A program made the translations under genes and the position numbers. Source: Bradyrhizobium oropedii (GTDB lineage Bacteria; Pseudomonadota; Alphaproteobacteria; Rhizobiales; Xanthobacteraceae). Taken from it: a stretch of DNA of 46,732 bases. This document shows positions 16,643-23,578 of this stretch, piece by piece. How positions within the stretch are numbered: the stretch's first letter is position 1; every line of letters starts with the position of its first letter. The stretch covers positions 1 to 46,732 of the forward strand of contig NZ_JACMYO010000053.1 in the NCBI RefSeq assembly GCF_020889685.1, in the 5' to 3' direction. The notes beneath the pieces are model-generated. The model searched no databases and was not told the origin of the DNA. It worked only from the letters and a program-made list of their open reading frames with translations.

Positions 16643-16900
16643 ATGGCTCTGGGGTCCAAGAAGCGCGAAACGCGCAAATCGCTGCGTCAATCCGGCTGGA
16701 TCACGCTCGACGGCGGATTCGCCGCGCGACCTTGCGTGGTCGAGGACATTTCCTCGTCGGGCGCCAAAATCACCGTCCAGGATAACAACACGCTGCCGGC
16801 CAAGCTGCGGCTGGCGTTCTCGCGCGACGCCCGCACCGGGCGGGCCTGCGAAGTGGTCTGGCGTGAAGGCAAGACGTTCGGCGTCAAATTCGTGCGCTAG
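16643..16900 (+). CDS. Single-domain PilZ protein
   Basis: An 85-residue protein consisting of one PilZ domain, the common c-di-GMP-binding module. It has an Arg-containing N-terminal segment (KRETRKSLRQSG) and the D-x-S-x-x-G motif in the form VVEDISSSGAKI, followed by the small beta-barrel. The classical RxxxR is only approximated (R-ETR-KSLR), so binding is likely but not certain. Free-standing PilZ proteins act as adaptors for motility, polysaccharide or secretion machinery; none of these is adjacent. The start ATG at 16643 is chosen because the upstream extension has no domain character. Confidence 0.8.
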   Translation: MALGSKKRETRKSLRQSGWITLDGGFAARPCVVEDISSSGAKITVQDNNTLPAKLRLAFSRDARTGRACEVVWREGKTFGVKFVR

Positions 16901-16931
16901 CCCCGTTCGGCCGCACGCGATAGAAGACCGG

Positions 16932-17177
16932 ATGCGCAAGACCTGCTTCGCCATCATCGCCGTCGTGCTGCCCGCAGTTGCGTTCGCGCAGCAGGGCGAC
17001 CGCCGCAATTTCCAGACGCCTCCCGATGCCGGGAAGACCTTGCCGTCGAAATCCAACACGCGGAGCAATCCTTGCGCGTCTTACGGACCGGGCTTCGTCA
17101 AGGTCGAGGGCTCCGACACCTGCGTGAAGCTCGGCGGCGGCATCAGTATCGGTGCGGGGATGTCGAGCGGGCGCTGA
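16932..17177 (+). CDS. Mini secreted protein with a porin_2-like motif
   Basis: An 81-residue protein with a signal peptide (about 1-19, ending AFA-QQ). The C-terminal half reads PCASYGPGFVKVEGSDTCVKLGGG (quoted in part: CASYGPGFVKVEG then SDTCVKLGGG). This closely resembles the first beta-hairpin of alphaproteobacterial porins (the C-x-x-Y-G-x-G-F-x-x-x-x-G-[TS]-D-T-C-[IV]-K-[IL]-G-G signature), with both cysteines kept. The rest of a porin barrel is absent. It begins 31 bases after the PilZ stop and could share its transcript. It may be a stand-alone small protein or a decayed porin remnant; the clean signal peptide and stop favour the former. Confidence 0.7.
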   Translation: MRKTCFAIIAVVLPAVAFAQQGDRRNFQTPPDAGKTLPSKSNTRSNPCASYGPGFVKVEGSDTCVKLGGGISIGAGMSSGR

Positions 17178-17187
17178 ACGCCCATGC

Positions 17188-17829
17188 TCACGACATCGGC
17201 GGCGCGATGAACCGCACGAAGGCGGGCCGCGGTGCGATCTCGCCGAACCAGCGTTCGAGATTGGGCAGCTTCGGCTTGATGATGCCTTCGACGCCGAGCC
17301 AGCGCCGCGCAAAGGCGCCGAGTGCGATGTCGGCGATCGTGAACTGATCGCCCTCCATGAAGCGGCGGCTTGCGAGCTGCTCTTCGACGACCCGCCACGC
17401 CGCGCCCGCGGCGTCGGCAGTTTGCTGGATCTGAACCATGTCGCGTTTCTCCGGCGGCGTGCGCACGAGCCCCCAGAACACCGGGCGATCGACCGGCTGC
17501 AGCGTCGACAGTGTCCAGTCGAGCCAGCGGTCGACCGCGGCGCGCGCCTTCGGCGCTTGCGGATAGATCGGCGAGCCCTGACCATAGGCCATGCAGAGAT
17601 AGCGCATCACCGAATTGGATTCCCACAGCACGTAGTCGCCGTCGACCAGCGTCGGGACGCGGCCGTTCGGATTCATCGCGAGATAGTCGGCCTGGTCGTT
17701 CTTGCCGAACTGCATGCCGGCATCGATGCGATGATAGGGCAGGTCGAGCTCGGCGAGACACCAGAGCACCTTCTGCACATTGACCGAATTAGCCCGGCCC
17801 CAGATCGTCAGTTGCGGCTTGCTGTCCAT
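17188..17829 (-). CDS. Glutathione S-transferase
   Basis: A 213-residue cytosolic GST, conjugating or reducing substrates with glutathione. The N-terminal thioredoxin-like domain (about 6-83) holds the glutathione site, with NPNGRVPTLVDGDYVLWESNSVMRYL: the cis-Pro of RVPTL and the ES pair that binds the gamma-glutamyl group. A helical C-terminal domain follows, with FTIADIALGAFARRW (the N-capping box of the family). The start ATG is at 17829 (MDSKPQLTIWGR). Subclass and substrate are not determinable here. It is convergent with the mini-porin gene, 10 bases apart. Confidence 0.9.
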   Translation of the reverse strand: MDSKPQLTIWGRANSVNVQKVLWCLAELDLPYHRIDAGMQFGKNDQADYLAMNPNGRVPTLVDGDYVLWESNSVMRYLCMAYGQGSPIYPQAPKARAAVDRWLDWTLSTLQPVDRPVFWGLVRTPPEKRDMVQIQQTADAAGAAWRVVEEQLASRRFMEGDQFTIADIALGAFARRWLGVEGIIKPKLPNLERWFGEIAPRPAFVRFIAPPMS

Positions 17830-17910
17830 CACGCGATTCCCGCTGTTGTGCTTTGCGCGCGTTCTTAGCTGAACCGTCCGGGAAAAGCGCGGGGTGAATT
17901 GTACCGAGAA

Positions 17911-17945
17911 CAAAAATAAAGGCTCCGCCGCGTTGCGGCAGAGCC
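17911..17945 (-). terminator. Intrinsic terminator after the 26-residue membrane peptide gene
   Basis: A stem GGCTC-GCCGC/GCGGC-GAGCC with one internal mismatch and a 3-base loop is followed on the minus strand by TTTATTTTTG. It lies 25 bases past the stop codon of the small gene at 17970 and separates it from the GST gene. Confidence 0.85.
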
Positions 17946-17969
17946 TCGTCGATAGCAGTCAAAGCGCAG

Positions 17970-18050
17970 TCAGTGACCGAACAGTAACCACAGCACGATG
18001 ATCACCGGGATCGGCACACCCAACAGCCAAAGCAAAAGTCCTTTTCCCAT
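17970..18050 (-). CDS. 26-residue hydrophobic membrane peptide
   Basis: A very short gene: MGKGLLLWLLGVP followed by IPVIIVLWLLFGH. It has a strong ribosome site (GGAGGCGAGGAG directly before the ATG) and its own intrinsic terminator downstream, so it looks like a real transcription unit. The peptide is one membrane helix with a Lys near the N-terminus and a His at the C-terminus. I recall similar tiny peptides in Bradyrhizobium and relatives, but no function is known to me. Confidence 0.75.
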   Translation of the reverse strand: MGKGLLLWLLGVPIPVIIVLWLLFGH

Positions 18051-18172
18051 CTCCTCGCCTCCTCGCATTCGTGTGAGGAGGCAACGTCAACTGCTGCGTC
18101 ATGTTCCTCGCGATCGCTCCGCGCTTCGCCGATGGAGAAACGCGGATTAGGAACGTGCGCGCCGGCGCGGTG

Positions 18173-18625
18173 TTACCAATGACCGATGTTGGGCATCGAC
18201 GCCCACGGCTCGGCCGGCGCCTTCGGGTCACCCTTTTGCAGGATCTCGATCGAGTGCAGGTCGGGCGAGCGCACGAACGCCATGTTGCCGTCGCGCGGCG
18301 GACGGTTGATGGTGACGCCCATCTTCATCAGCTTCTCGCAGGTCGCGTAGATGTCGTCGACCTCGTAGGCGAGATGGCCGAAATGGCGGTCCTCGCCGTA
18401 TTTCTCCTCGTCCCAATTGTAGGTCAGCTCGACCAGCGGCGCGCCGCGGCTTTGCGGCAGGGACTTGAGCAGGTGGAGGTCTTCCTCGGCGCAGAGAAAC
18501 ACCAGCGTGAAGCGGCCCCTGTCGTTGTCGATGCGGCGCACTTCCTTCAGCCCCAGCGCGTCCTGATAGAACTTCATCGCGACATCGAGATTGCGGACGC
18601 GCAGCATGGTGTGCAGATAGCGCAT
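18173..18625 (-). CDS. gloA: Lactoylglutathione lyase (glyoxalase I)
   Basis: Isomerises the methylglyoxal-glutathione hemithioacetal to S-lactoylglutathione. The 150-residue protein has the classic layout. Metal ligands by alignment to E. coli GloA are H5 (MRYLHTMLRV), E66 (VELTYNW), H84 (HLAYEVDD) and E127 (SIEILQ). Bacterial enzymes of this length usually use Ni or Co. A GGAGG ribosome site lies just before the ATG. It stands alone: the glutathione S-transferase nearby is on the same strand but separated by a terminated small gene. Confidence 0.95.
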   Translation of the reverse strand: MRYLHTMLRVRNLDVAMKFYQDALGLKEVRRIDNDRGRFTLVFLCAEEDLHLLKSLPQSRGAPLVELTYNWDEEKYGEDRHFGHLAYEVDDIYATCEKLMKMGVTINRPPRDGNMAFVRSPDLHSIEILQKGDPKAPAEPWASMPNIGHW

Positions 18626-18805
18626 TTTTTTTATCCTCCTGAGAAACGTTCAGAGATTCTTGTTTGGGCGGGATGGTCGGGGCGAAAATAGCAGCAAATC
18701 GGACCAAGGGGCAGCGATAAGGTGCGGGCCTGTTCTGCGGCCGTTCGCGCTTTTCGGTGCTTCATGATCGCGATTGCGTGAAGGCTTGATCGCGCAGAAA
18801 TCTCA

Positions 18806-19055
18806 TCAAGTCGATGGACGGTGCCGAGCCTGTCTGCGTTGAGCGATATTCCGGATCGCGCTGGCGATGAACCACATGATGAGCGCGAACAGCACGCCGG
18901 CGTGAAGCCCGAAAAAGGGGCCGGTACATCTGCCCGCCCAGGTATCGCGCGATCTCGACGTATTGAAAAAATCCGATACCGCCGAACCAGATCAGCCGAA
19001 CGAACCACTTCCACTTGATCGGCGCGAGATCCGCGCACGATTGGTCTTCCGACAT
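18806..19055 (-). pseudogene. Small two-helix membrane protein gene split by a 1-base frameshift
   Basis: The frame starts at 19055 (MSEDQSCADLAPIKWKW) and encodes a first membrane segment (FVRLIWFGGIGFFQYVEIARYL). At a homopolymer (CCCCTTTTT on the minus strand, around 18911-18919) the reading frame leaves the expected path. Skipping one base there gives GLHAGVLFALIMWFIASAIRN, a clear second membrane helix, ending at a TGA at 18806-18808. In the unshifted frame the sequence becomes Arg/His-rich and runs on without resemblance to a membrane protein. Either the gene is a recent pseudogene, the base is a sequencing or assembly error, or slippage is used. The intact product would be about 83 residues. 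Confidence 0.65.
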
Positions 19056-19152
19056 TTGCCGTCCCTCATGCCGCGCTTTGCTAGCACCTCGGGATTGCCG
19101 CCCAATTGGTGCAGTATCTAAAGCTCTATGAGCTTGCGCGGCGCGGATACGA

Positions 19153-19190
19153 GAAAGCCCCGCCCAGGAAAATTCCGGGACAGGGCTTTC
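19153..19190. other. Hairpin GAAAGCCC/GGGCTTTC
   Basis: An 8-bp perfect stem encloses a smaller inner hairpin (GGAAAATTCC). It shares the GAAAGCCCCGC start with the hairpin at 19395-19425. There is no T-tract on either side, so it is not a clear terminator. Confidence 0.5.
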
Positions 19191-19274
19191 GTGGTCGAGC
19201 CTTGGAGGCTGCGCCTCTATCTCATCGATTGCCCATCACGGCCAATCAAGGACGCGCGAGGTTGGACGATCTCT

Positions 19275-19385
19275 AAAAAGCAAAACCCCGCGAGTGGCCT
19301 CGCGAGGTCTGATGCCGAACGGCCTTGGGGAGATCGTGCCGGCAACCGGACACACAACTGTTCGCTGGGCGGAAGGTTCCTCGGT
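19275..19385 (-). ncRNA. Candidate small RNA 2 (minus strand)
   Basis: The span ends with an intrinsic terminator: a 10-position stem with one mismatch (ACCTCGCGAG/CTCGCGGGGT, 19285-19308 region) followed by TTTTGCTTTTT. No coding frame or ribosome site lies in the preceding 100 bases on that strand. An A/C-rich single-stranded stretch with ATCTCCCC (about 19330-19337) could act as an anti-Shine-Dalgarno loop. The 5' end is a guess, placed just after the terminator of the neighbouring candidate. Confidence 0.35.
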
Positions 19386-19475
19386 CCGAAAATAGAAAGC
19401 CCCGCAGGCTGGATGCGGGGCTTTCCCAGTTGACGGACTGGGGATCTCTCAGGGCGTGAGCCGTCAACTGTTGGG
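19386..19475 (-). ncRNA. Candidate small RNA 1 (minus strand)
   Basis: About 90 bases with two helices in order: a 10-bp perfect inverted repeat CAGTTGACGG/CCGTCAACTG (19427-19436 with 19461-19470), then an 11-bp GC-rich terminator stem GAAAGCCCCGC/GCGGGGCTTTC (19395-19405 with 19415-19425) followed on the minus strand by TATTTTC. A promoter-like pair (TTGCAT and TAAGTT, about 16 bases apart) lies upstream around 19480-19507. No protein is encoded. The family is unknown. Confidence 0.45.
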
Positions 19476-19504
19476 GACCAAACTTAAGGTTGAATTTATA
19501 AAAT

Positions 19505-19622
19505 GCAACAGCGCCGCGTAGACGGAATATCTTCGTCCCACAGCGCTGTGCCTGATGCTGGGCCCTGAAATCCCCAGCGCCGGTAAGTCTTCGCGCCCCG
19601 CAAAAGGTTCAAACGAAAGACG
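19505..19622. ncRNA. Structured RNA-like element, copy A
   Basis: Homologous by eye to copy B at 24557-24673, in the same orientation. Shared blocks are GACGGAATATCTTCGTCC, CTGGGCCCTGAAATCCCCAG and AGGTTCAA, with similar spacing. Three helices can be drawn: a stem closing the GAATATCTT loop (GACG/CGTC, extended by ACAGCGC/GCGCTGT), a CTGGG/CCCAG stem with a 10-base loop, and a weaker stem around AGGTTCAA. The outer arms differ from copy B but still pair internally. Neither strand shows a clear gene, and the transcribed strand cannot be chosen. I cannot place it in a named RNA family; Bradyrhizobium BjrC-type small RNAs are a possibility that needs comparison. Confidence 0.55.
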
Positions 19623-19737
19623 TCGCGAGAGGAATTTGCGGGGGCATTCAAAGCCGACAGGGTGGTGGAGGTCTCAGACCCTGCGCAAATGCGCCGGCGC
19701 GCGCCGCTACCGCAGGCGCGTTGGGGTGTTTGCGCTC

Positions 19738-19911
19738 TCACACCTTGATGTCGAGAATGGTCTCGACGGCGTCACGATCGGCCTGGTTCTTCGCGGCGAA
19801 GACATCCAGCACATCCGCATTGATGATACGTTGCTGCTCCCTCGCCGTCTGATCAAGGACGAGATGCACTCTGGCTTGCGTGACTTCGACAGGTACGGGG
19901 TAAACGAGCAT
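19738..19911 (-). CDS. 57-residue hypothetical protein
   Basis: A small soluble protein beginning MLVYPVPVEVTQ and continuing with an amphipathic, mostly helical sequence rich in Ala, Asp and Glu. A GGAGGGAGAG element lies directly before the ATG, a strong ribosome site. No domain is recognised. The segment LDVFAAKNQADRDAVETILDIKV looks like a well-formed helix pair, supporting real coding. Confidence 0.6.
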   Translation of the reverse strand: MLVYPVPVEVTQARVHLVLDQTAREQQRIINADVLDVFAAKNQADRDAVETILDIKV

Positions 19912-20079
19912 GGCTCTCTCCCTCCGGCGATCGAACCTTGTCAGGGCTTTCTTAACGATTTGTAAGCGCCGGAATCGCGCTTTTTGACTCGAATCGGACC
20001 GCTTGTGGGCGTCGGTCCGCTCGCGCGCTGTCCGGGTTGGGGACATACTGTGGGCCTGCGGGACCGGGCGGCGGCACGG

Positions 20080-20427
20080 ATGAAGAACGGGCTCTACTCG
20101 ATCCATATCCACATGACCGACGGCGTGCGGGGCCGCGACAGCGGCGTCCTGATCCTGCGCAATGGCCTGTTGATCGGTGGCGGCCCGTATTTCTGGTCGA
20201 TCGGCGCCTATACGGTCGGCGAGGGCACCTGGAAGGGACACCTCAGCACCAACCAGCATACGCCGTTACCTGACCCGTTCACCCGGCCGCTGTTCGCCGG
20301 CCAGGAGGTGACGAGCGGCTTCTCCGGCACTTTCAGCGGCGATCAGGCCGAGGTGTTCGGGACTGTGCTGGTTGGGACCCGCAGCCTGGGCTTCCAGGCA
20401 ACCCTGAAACGGCTGGCGGGTGCCTGA
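20080..20427 (+). CDS. GrlR-family protein
   Basis: A 115-residue beta-rich protein starting MKNGLYSIHIHM. The GrlR pattern is visible: the opening K-[ND]-G-x-Y-S-I strand, GVLILRNGLLIGGGPYFWSIGAY (glycine pair before the turn), and later strands GTFSGDQAEVFGTVL. GrlR in enteric pathogens binds and inhibits the LEE activator GrlA. Chromosomal homologues in rhizobia are common and unlinked to type III secretion, and no such genes are seen here, so a different ligand is likely. The ATG at 20080 is chosen because family proteins begin at this point; the upstream in-frame codons look non-coding. Confidence 0.7.
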   Translation: MKNGLYSIHIHMTDGVRGRDSGVLILRNGLLIGGGPYFWSIGAYTVGEGTWKGHLSTNQHTPLPDPFTRPLFAGQEVTSGFSGTFSGDQAEVFGTVLVGTRSLGFQATLKRLAGA

Positions 20428-20661
20428 TCGGCGCGAGGCCTGTGGACAAGTGCGCAGCAAGCACCGAAGCCCGCTCGGCAAATGGACCTGGAGCTGCTGT
20501 GAATTTGCTGCGGACAAGCGGGGGATATTCTGTGGACCGGCGGTTCGCGGGTCATCGAGACATCGTTACCCGGCCACCGCTAACCCTACCGGGTTAGGTT
20601 AAGGGCAGCATCGTGTTGTCACCACCTGCAATTGCGCTATCGATGGTAGCGGGTGACAGCC

Positions 20662-20847
20662 ATGATGCCATCGTTCCACAGCGCGGATCGACCGACCCAC
20701 CGGCGTGTGATGGTGGTAGGCCTGCTGTTCTGTTCCGCTTTTGTCGTGATCAGCTTCTGGCTCCGGCCGCAGCCTGAGGCCGGCAAGGCGCTCGTCAAGG
20801 CGGACCGGCTGGTCCGCACGGCGGGAGAGGCGCGCAAGACGAATTAG
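20662..20847 (+). CDS. Small single-pass membrane protein (hypothetical)
   Basis: A 61-residue protein (MMPSFHSADRPTHRR) with one membrane helix (VMVVGLLFCSAFVVISFWL, about 17-35) and a charged C-terminal tail (ALVKADRLVRTAGEARKTN). A GTG three codons upstream (20653) is an alternative start. The positive-inside pattern puts the N-terminus in the cytoplasm. No domain is recognised. Confidence 0.6.
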   Translation: MMPSFHSADRPTHRRVMVVGLLFCSAFVVISFWLRPQPEAGKALVKADRLVRTAGEARKTN

Positions 20848-20901
20848 CAAGGCAAACTGACAAGGGAATCTAGCGAGGTAAACCGGGACTGTTGCCGCCG
20901 C

Positions 20902-21003
20902 TCAATCCGGCAGCTTCCCGTTCGGATGCTTGTGATACATCGCGATGCCGATGAAGCCGGCAAAGCCCATCACGTTAAGCAGCAGTTCCATCCACGCCGG
21001 CAT
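20902..21003 (-). CDS. 33-residue small membrane peptide
   Basis: A short gene, MPAWMELLLNVMGFAG followed by FIGIAMYHKHPNGKLPD. A GAGG element lies about 9 bases before the ATG. The peptide has one hydrophobic helix (about residues 5-22) and a basic, His-containing tail. The compact hydrophobic-plus-tail pattern and ribosome site support a real small protein. A 21-base tandem repeat lies just upstream of it. Confidence 0.6.
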   Translation of the reverse strand: MPAWMELLLNVMGFAGFIGIAMYHKHPNGKLPD

Positions 21004-21030
21004 TGGTGCCAACCTCGCTCACCGCCAAGC

Positions 21031-21073
21031 TAATCTTTGAGGTTGTGTTTTTAATCTTTGAGGTTGTGTTTTT
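21031..21073. repeat. 21-base tandem repeat, two copies
   Basis: AATCTTTGAGGTTGTGTTTTT occurs twice head to tail with no mismatch (the unit is 21 bases; quoted here as AATCTTTGAGG plus TTGTGTTTTT). It lies between the divergent genes at 20902 and 21208, about 30 bases upstream of the minus-strand peptide gene, so the copy number could alter promoter spacing. Confidence 0.9.
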
Positions 21074-21207
21074 GTTCCCGCGCTAACCGATGGTAGCTTT
21101 GCGCGATCGCATGGCTGTGGAACCGGAACACGCGTTCCAGCCTGGCGCCGCTGCAACCATCCCATCGAGACGACGTTAGCCTTGCGAACCTACGTGAGGA
21201 GGTTGCG

Positions 21208-21480
21208 ATGAAAAAGGTATTTGCAGTTTTGGCGACGGTTGCGACCGTTGGCGCAACCATGGTCAGCGCGCCGGCGCAGGCGCGTCATATCGGACCTGGC
21301 CTGGCCTTCGGTCTGGCCGCCGGCGCACTGGCCGCGGGCGCGGCGGGCGCGTACTACGGCCCACGCTATTACGGACCCGGCTACGGTTATTATGGCCCCC
21401 GCTACGGCTACTACGACGACGGATATGCTTATTATGGCGGTCCGTACTATCGGCACCACTACTACCGCCATTATTGGTAA
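21208..21480 (+). CDS. Secreted Gly/Tyr-rich small protein
   Basis: A 90-residue protein with a clear signal peptide (1-25, ending AQA-RH) and an Ala/Gly hydrophobic stretch (AFGLAAGALAAGAAGAYYG). The C-terminal half is a run of Tyr-Gly-Pro-Arg repeats (YYGPRYYGPGYGYYGPRYGYY, quoted in part). A strong GAGGAGG ribosome site is placed 5 bases before the ATG. Proteins of this composition are common in Bradyrhizobium and are assumed to sit in the periplasm or at the outer surface; no function is known to me. A similar but unrelated Gly/Arg/Tyr protein is at 26066. Confidence 0.8.
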   Translation: MKKVFAVLATVATVGATMVSAPAQARHIGPGLAFGLAAGALAAGAAGAYYGPRYYGPGYGYYGPRYGYYDDGYAYYGGPYYRHHYYRHYW

Positions 21481-21589
21481 CGGCGACGAGCCCGGAGCGC
21501 ACCGCTCCGGGCTTTCTCAATTGCGCATCATGATGTGATCGCGCCGACCACGCTCGCATCGACCGTCCGGCAAGCGAGCGAGGACGACA

Positions 21590-21751
21590 TCAAGCGCTCT
21601 TGCGCTGAAATCCGCTCCAGACATTGCCGAGCGTGTTGTCGTAATATTCCTGGCGATCGCGCTCGAACTTCTGCTGCGTCGCCCGGAAGCTGGCGATGCG
21701 TGCGACGATCTCTTCGCGCTCGCGCGCGACGCGCTCTTCCATATCCGTCAT
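21590..21751 (-). CDS. 53-residue helical hypothetical protein
   Basis: A small, highly charged protein (MTDMEERVAREREEIV then ARIASFRATQQKFERDRQEYY). It is predicted almost wholly helical with a heptad-like pattern and a Trp near the end (NVWSGFQRK). A GAGGATGG element is suitably placed before the ATG. No domain is recognised. It diverges from the sirtuin gene at 21940, so the gap of about 190 bases must serve both. Confidence 0.6.
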   Translation of the reverse strand: MTDMEERVAREREEIVARIASFRATQQKFERDRQEYYDNTLGNVWSGFQRKSA

Positions 21752-21939
21752 TGCCCATCCTCGTCGTGGTGGTCCTATCCCCGCGCGCATTGGCATCGGC
21801 GAATTGGGCGTCAATGCGGAGCAGGCCGTGCAGGAATGTGATGATGCTGGGGCGGTGGGCGGCCCGATCGCTCGCGTCACGGTTGAGCTCGCAATCCGTT
21901 CGACCGTGCTATAGTCGCGGCGGCCAACCGGAGTCTTCA

Positions 21940-22701
21940 GTGATTGCAAAAGACTTGCGCAGCGGCGTCGAGCAGCTCGGCAACATGATTGCCGAGGCGT
22001 CATCGATCGTGCCCTTCACCGGAGCGGGCATCTCCACCGAGTGCGGCATTCCGGATTTCCGCTCGCCGGGCGGATTGTGGACCCGCAACCGGCCGATCCC
22101 GTTCGACGAGTTCGTCGCCAGTCAGGAAGCGCGAGACGAGTCATGGCGTCGTCGCTTCGCGATGGAACCGACGTTTGCGGCAGCCAAGCCCGGTCGCGGG
22201 CATCGCGCGCTTGCTTCGCTCTACCGGGCGGGCAAGGTTCCCGGCATCATCACGCAGAACATCGACAATCTGCATCAGACCTCGGGCTTCAAGGCCGACG
22301 ATGTGATCGAGCTGCACGGCAACACGACTTACGCCCGCTGCATCGGTTGCGGCAAGGACTACGACCTCTCGTGGGTGAAGCAGCACTTCGACAAGACCGG
22401 TCGTGCGCCTGATTGCGCGGACTGCGGCGATCCGGTGAAGACCGCGACGATCTCGTTCGGGCAGTCGATGCCCGAGGATGCGATGCGCCGCGCAGCGGAA
22501 CTCAGCCGGCAGTGCGACCTGTTCCTGGCGATCGGGTCATCGCTGGTGGTGTGGCCCGCCGCGGGCTTTCCGATGATGGCGAAGGAGAGCGGCGCACGGC
22601 TCGTGATCATCAACAACGAGCCGACCGATCAGGACGACATTGCCGATCTGGTGATCCGCCACGACATCGGCGACACGCTTGGTCCTTTCGTAGGCAATTG
22701 A
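21940..22701 (+). CDS. cobB: Sir2-family NAD-dependent protein deacylase
   Basis: Removes acetyl or related acyl groups from lysines using NAD+. The 253-residue protein has all sirtuin hallmarks: GAGIST (28-33) and DFRSPGG for NAD binding, QNIDN (106-110), the catalytic H126 (ELHGN), and a structural zinc site with four cysteines (C134, C137, C159, C162). The start is GTG at 21940 with GGAG 6 bases upstream. Sirtuins of this type in bacteria deacetylate acetyl-CoA synthetase among others, but no such target gene is nearby. Both Sir2 class II and III members look alike here, so desuccinylase activity is not excluded. Confidence 0.93.
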   Translation: MIAKDLRSGVEQLGNMIAEASSIVPFTGAGISTECGIPDFRSPGGLWTRNRPIPFDEFVASQEARDESWRRRFAMEPTFAAAKPGRGHRALASLYRAGKVPGIITQNIDNLHQTSGFKADDVIELHGNTTYARCIGCGKDYDLSWVKQHFDKTGRAPDCADCGDPVKTATISFGQSMPEDAMRRAAELSRQCDLFLAIGSSLVVWPAAGFPMMAKESGARLVIINNEPTDQDDIADLVIRHDIGDTLGPFVGN

Positions 22702-22739
22702 CGCCTGATTGATTCGCGGCTGTGCAAGCCTGTTCATAG

Positions 22740-22760
22740 TTCCCGCGGGAATCGTTTTTT
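22740..22760 (+). terminator. Weak intrinsic terminator after the sirtuin gene
   Basis: A 12-base palindrome TTCCCGCGGGAA is followed by TCG and six Ts, 38 bases past the stop. The stem is only about 4 bp if a loop is allowed, so efficiency is doubtful. Confidence 0.4.
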
Positions 22761-22914
22761 AGCTATGCCCGGCAAGCGGGAGTGTTATCTTTTGATTGAG
22801 AGATTCGCGCAGCGTCCAGGTGAGTTGTCCAAGTGAGTTGGTCACGGAGAGCAGCGCGTACAGGGTGCGCCGCAACGTCGGCGATCTGCATTTTGATGTG
22901 TGGGGTCCGGGGTC

Positions 22915-23577
22915 ATGGGGTCGGACGGATTTGAGTCCAAGAAGCTCGGCGGACCGCCGATGGGCGGAGTTGGGCAAAGTAGGATAGCACAAGGCGAGTA
23001 TGGCAGCGCGCCGCGCGATCCGGCGTTGGATGCCTTCTCCGGTCTCGGCGACACCGCGGCCAACCTCGTCGAAGTCTCCGGCGTCATCAAGTGGTTCGAC
23101 GCATCGAAGGGATACGGCTTCGTCGTTCCCGACAATGGCTGGCCCGACATCCTGCTGCACGTGACGGTGCTGCGGCGCGATGGCTATCAGACCGCCTATG
23201 AGGGCGCGCGTCTCGTCGTCGAATGCGTGCAGCGCGCCAAGGGCTATCAGGCCTTCCGCATCGTCTCGATGGACGAGTCGACCGCGATCCATCCGGCACA
23301 GATGCTGCCGCCGCGAACCCATGTCACGGTGACCGCGACCAGCGGGCTCGAGCGTGCACAGGTCAAATGGTTCAATCGGCTGCGCGGCTTCGGCTTCGTG
23401 ACTTGCGGGGAGGGCACGCCCGACATCTTCGTGCACATGGAGACGCTGCGCCGCTTCGGCATGACCGAGCTGCGCCCCGGCCAGTATGTGCTGGTGCGGT
23501 TCGGGCCCGGCTCCAAGGGCATGATGGCTGCCGAGATTCATCCGGAGACCGGCCCCTCGGCGCTGTCGTCGCACTAG
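22915..23577 (+). CDS. Double cold-shock-domain protein
   Basis: A 220-residue protein with two CspA-type domains. The first (about 54-118) has VIKWFDASKGYGFVVPDNG; the second (about 147-210) has QVKWFNRLRGFGFVTCGEG. Both keep the RNP1 core (KGYGFV, RGFGFV) and the RNP2-like DI-L/F-HV segment. Such proteins bind single-stranded RNA or DNA and act as RNA chaperones or antiterminators. The 50-residue N-terminal region is low-complexity. The start is uncertain: ATG at 22915 is used, but a GTG at 22900 is equally possible. Double-CSD proteins are typical of alphaproteobacteria and often linked to stationary phase. It follows the sirtuin gene. Confidence 0.9.
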   Translation: MGSDGFESKKLGGPPMGGVGQSRIAQGEYGSAPRDPALDAFSGLGDTAANLVEVSGVIKWFDASKGYGFVVPDNGWPDILLHVTVLRRDGYQTAYEGARLVVECVQRAKGYQAFRIVSMDESTAIHPAQMLPPRTHVTVTATSGLERAQVKWFNRLRGFGFVTCGEGTPDIFVHMETLRRFGMTELRPGQYVLVRFGPGSKGMMAAEIHPETGPSALSSH

Positions 23578-23578
23578 A

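Noticed and set aside
19128..19433. A 101-codon plus-strand frame in the hairpin region
   Set aside because: It runs through three hairpins and two terminator-like structures, has no ribosome site, and its sequence is not protein-like.
20080..20427. Type III secretion control by the GrlR-family protein
   Set aside because: No grlA, ler or secretion genes are in the window, and chromosomal homologues are common in rhizobia.
22764..22832. A 22-codon frame (MPGKRECYLLIERF...) upstream of the cold-shock gene
   Set aside because: There is no ribosome site, and it probably lies in the 5' untranslated region of the cold-shock gene.
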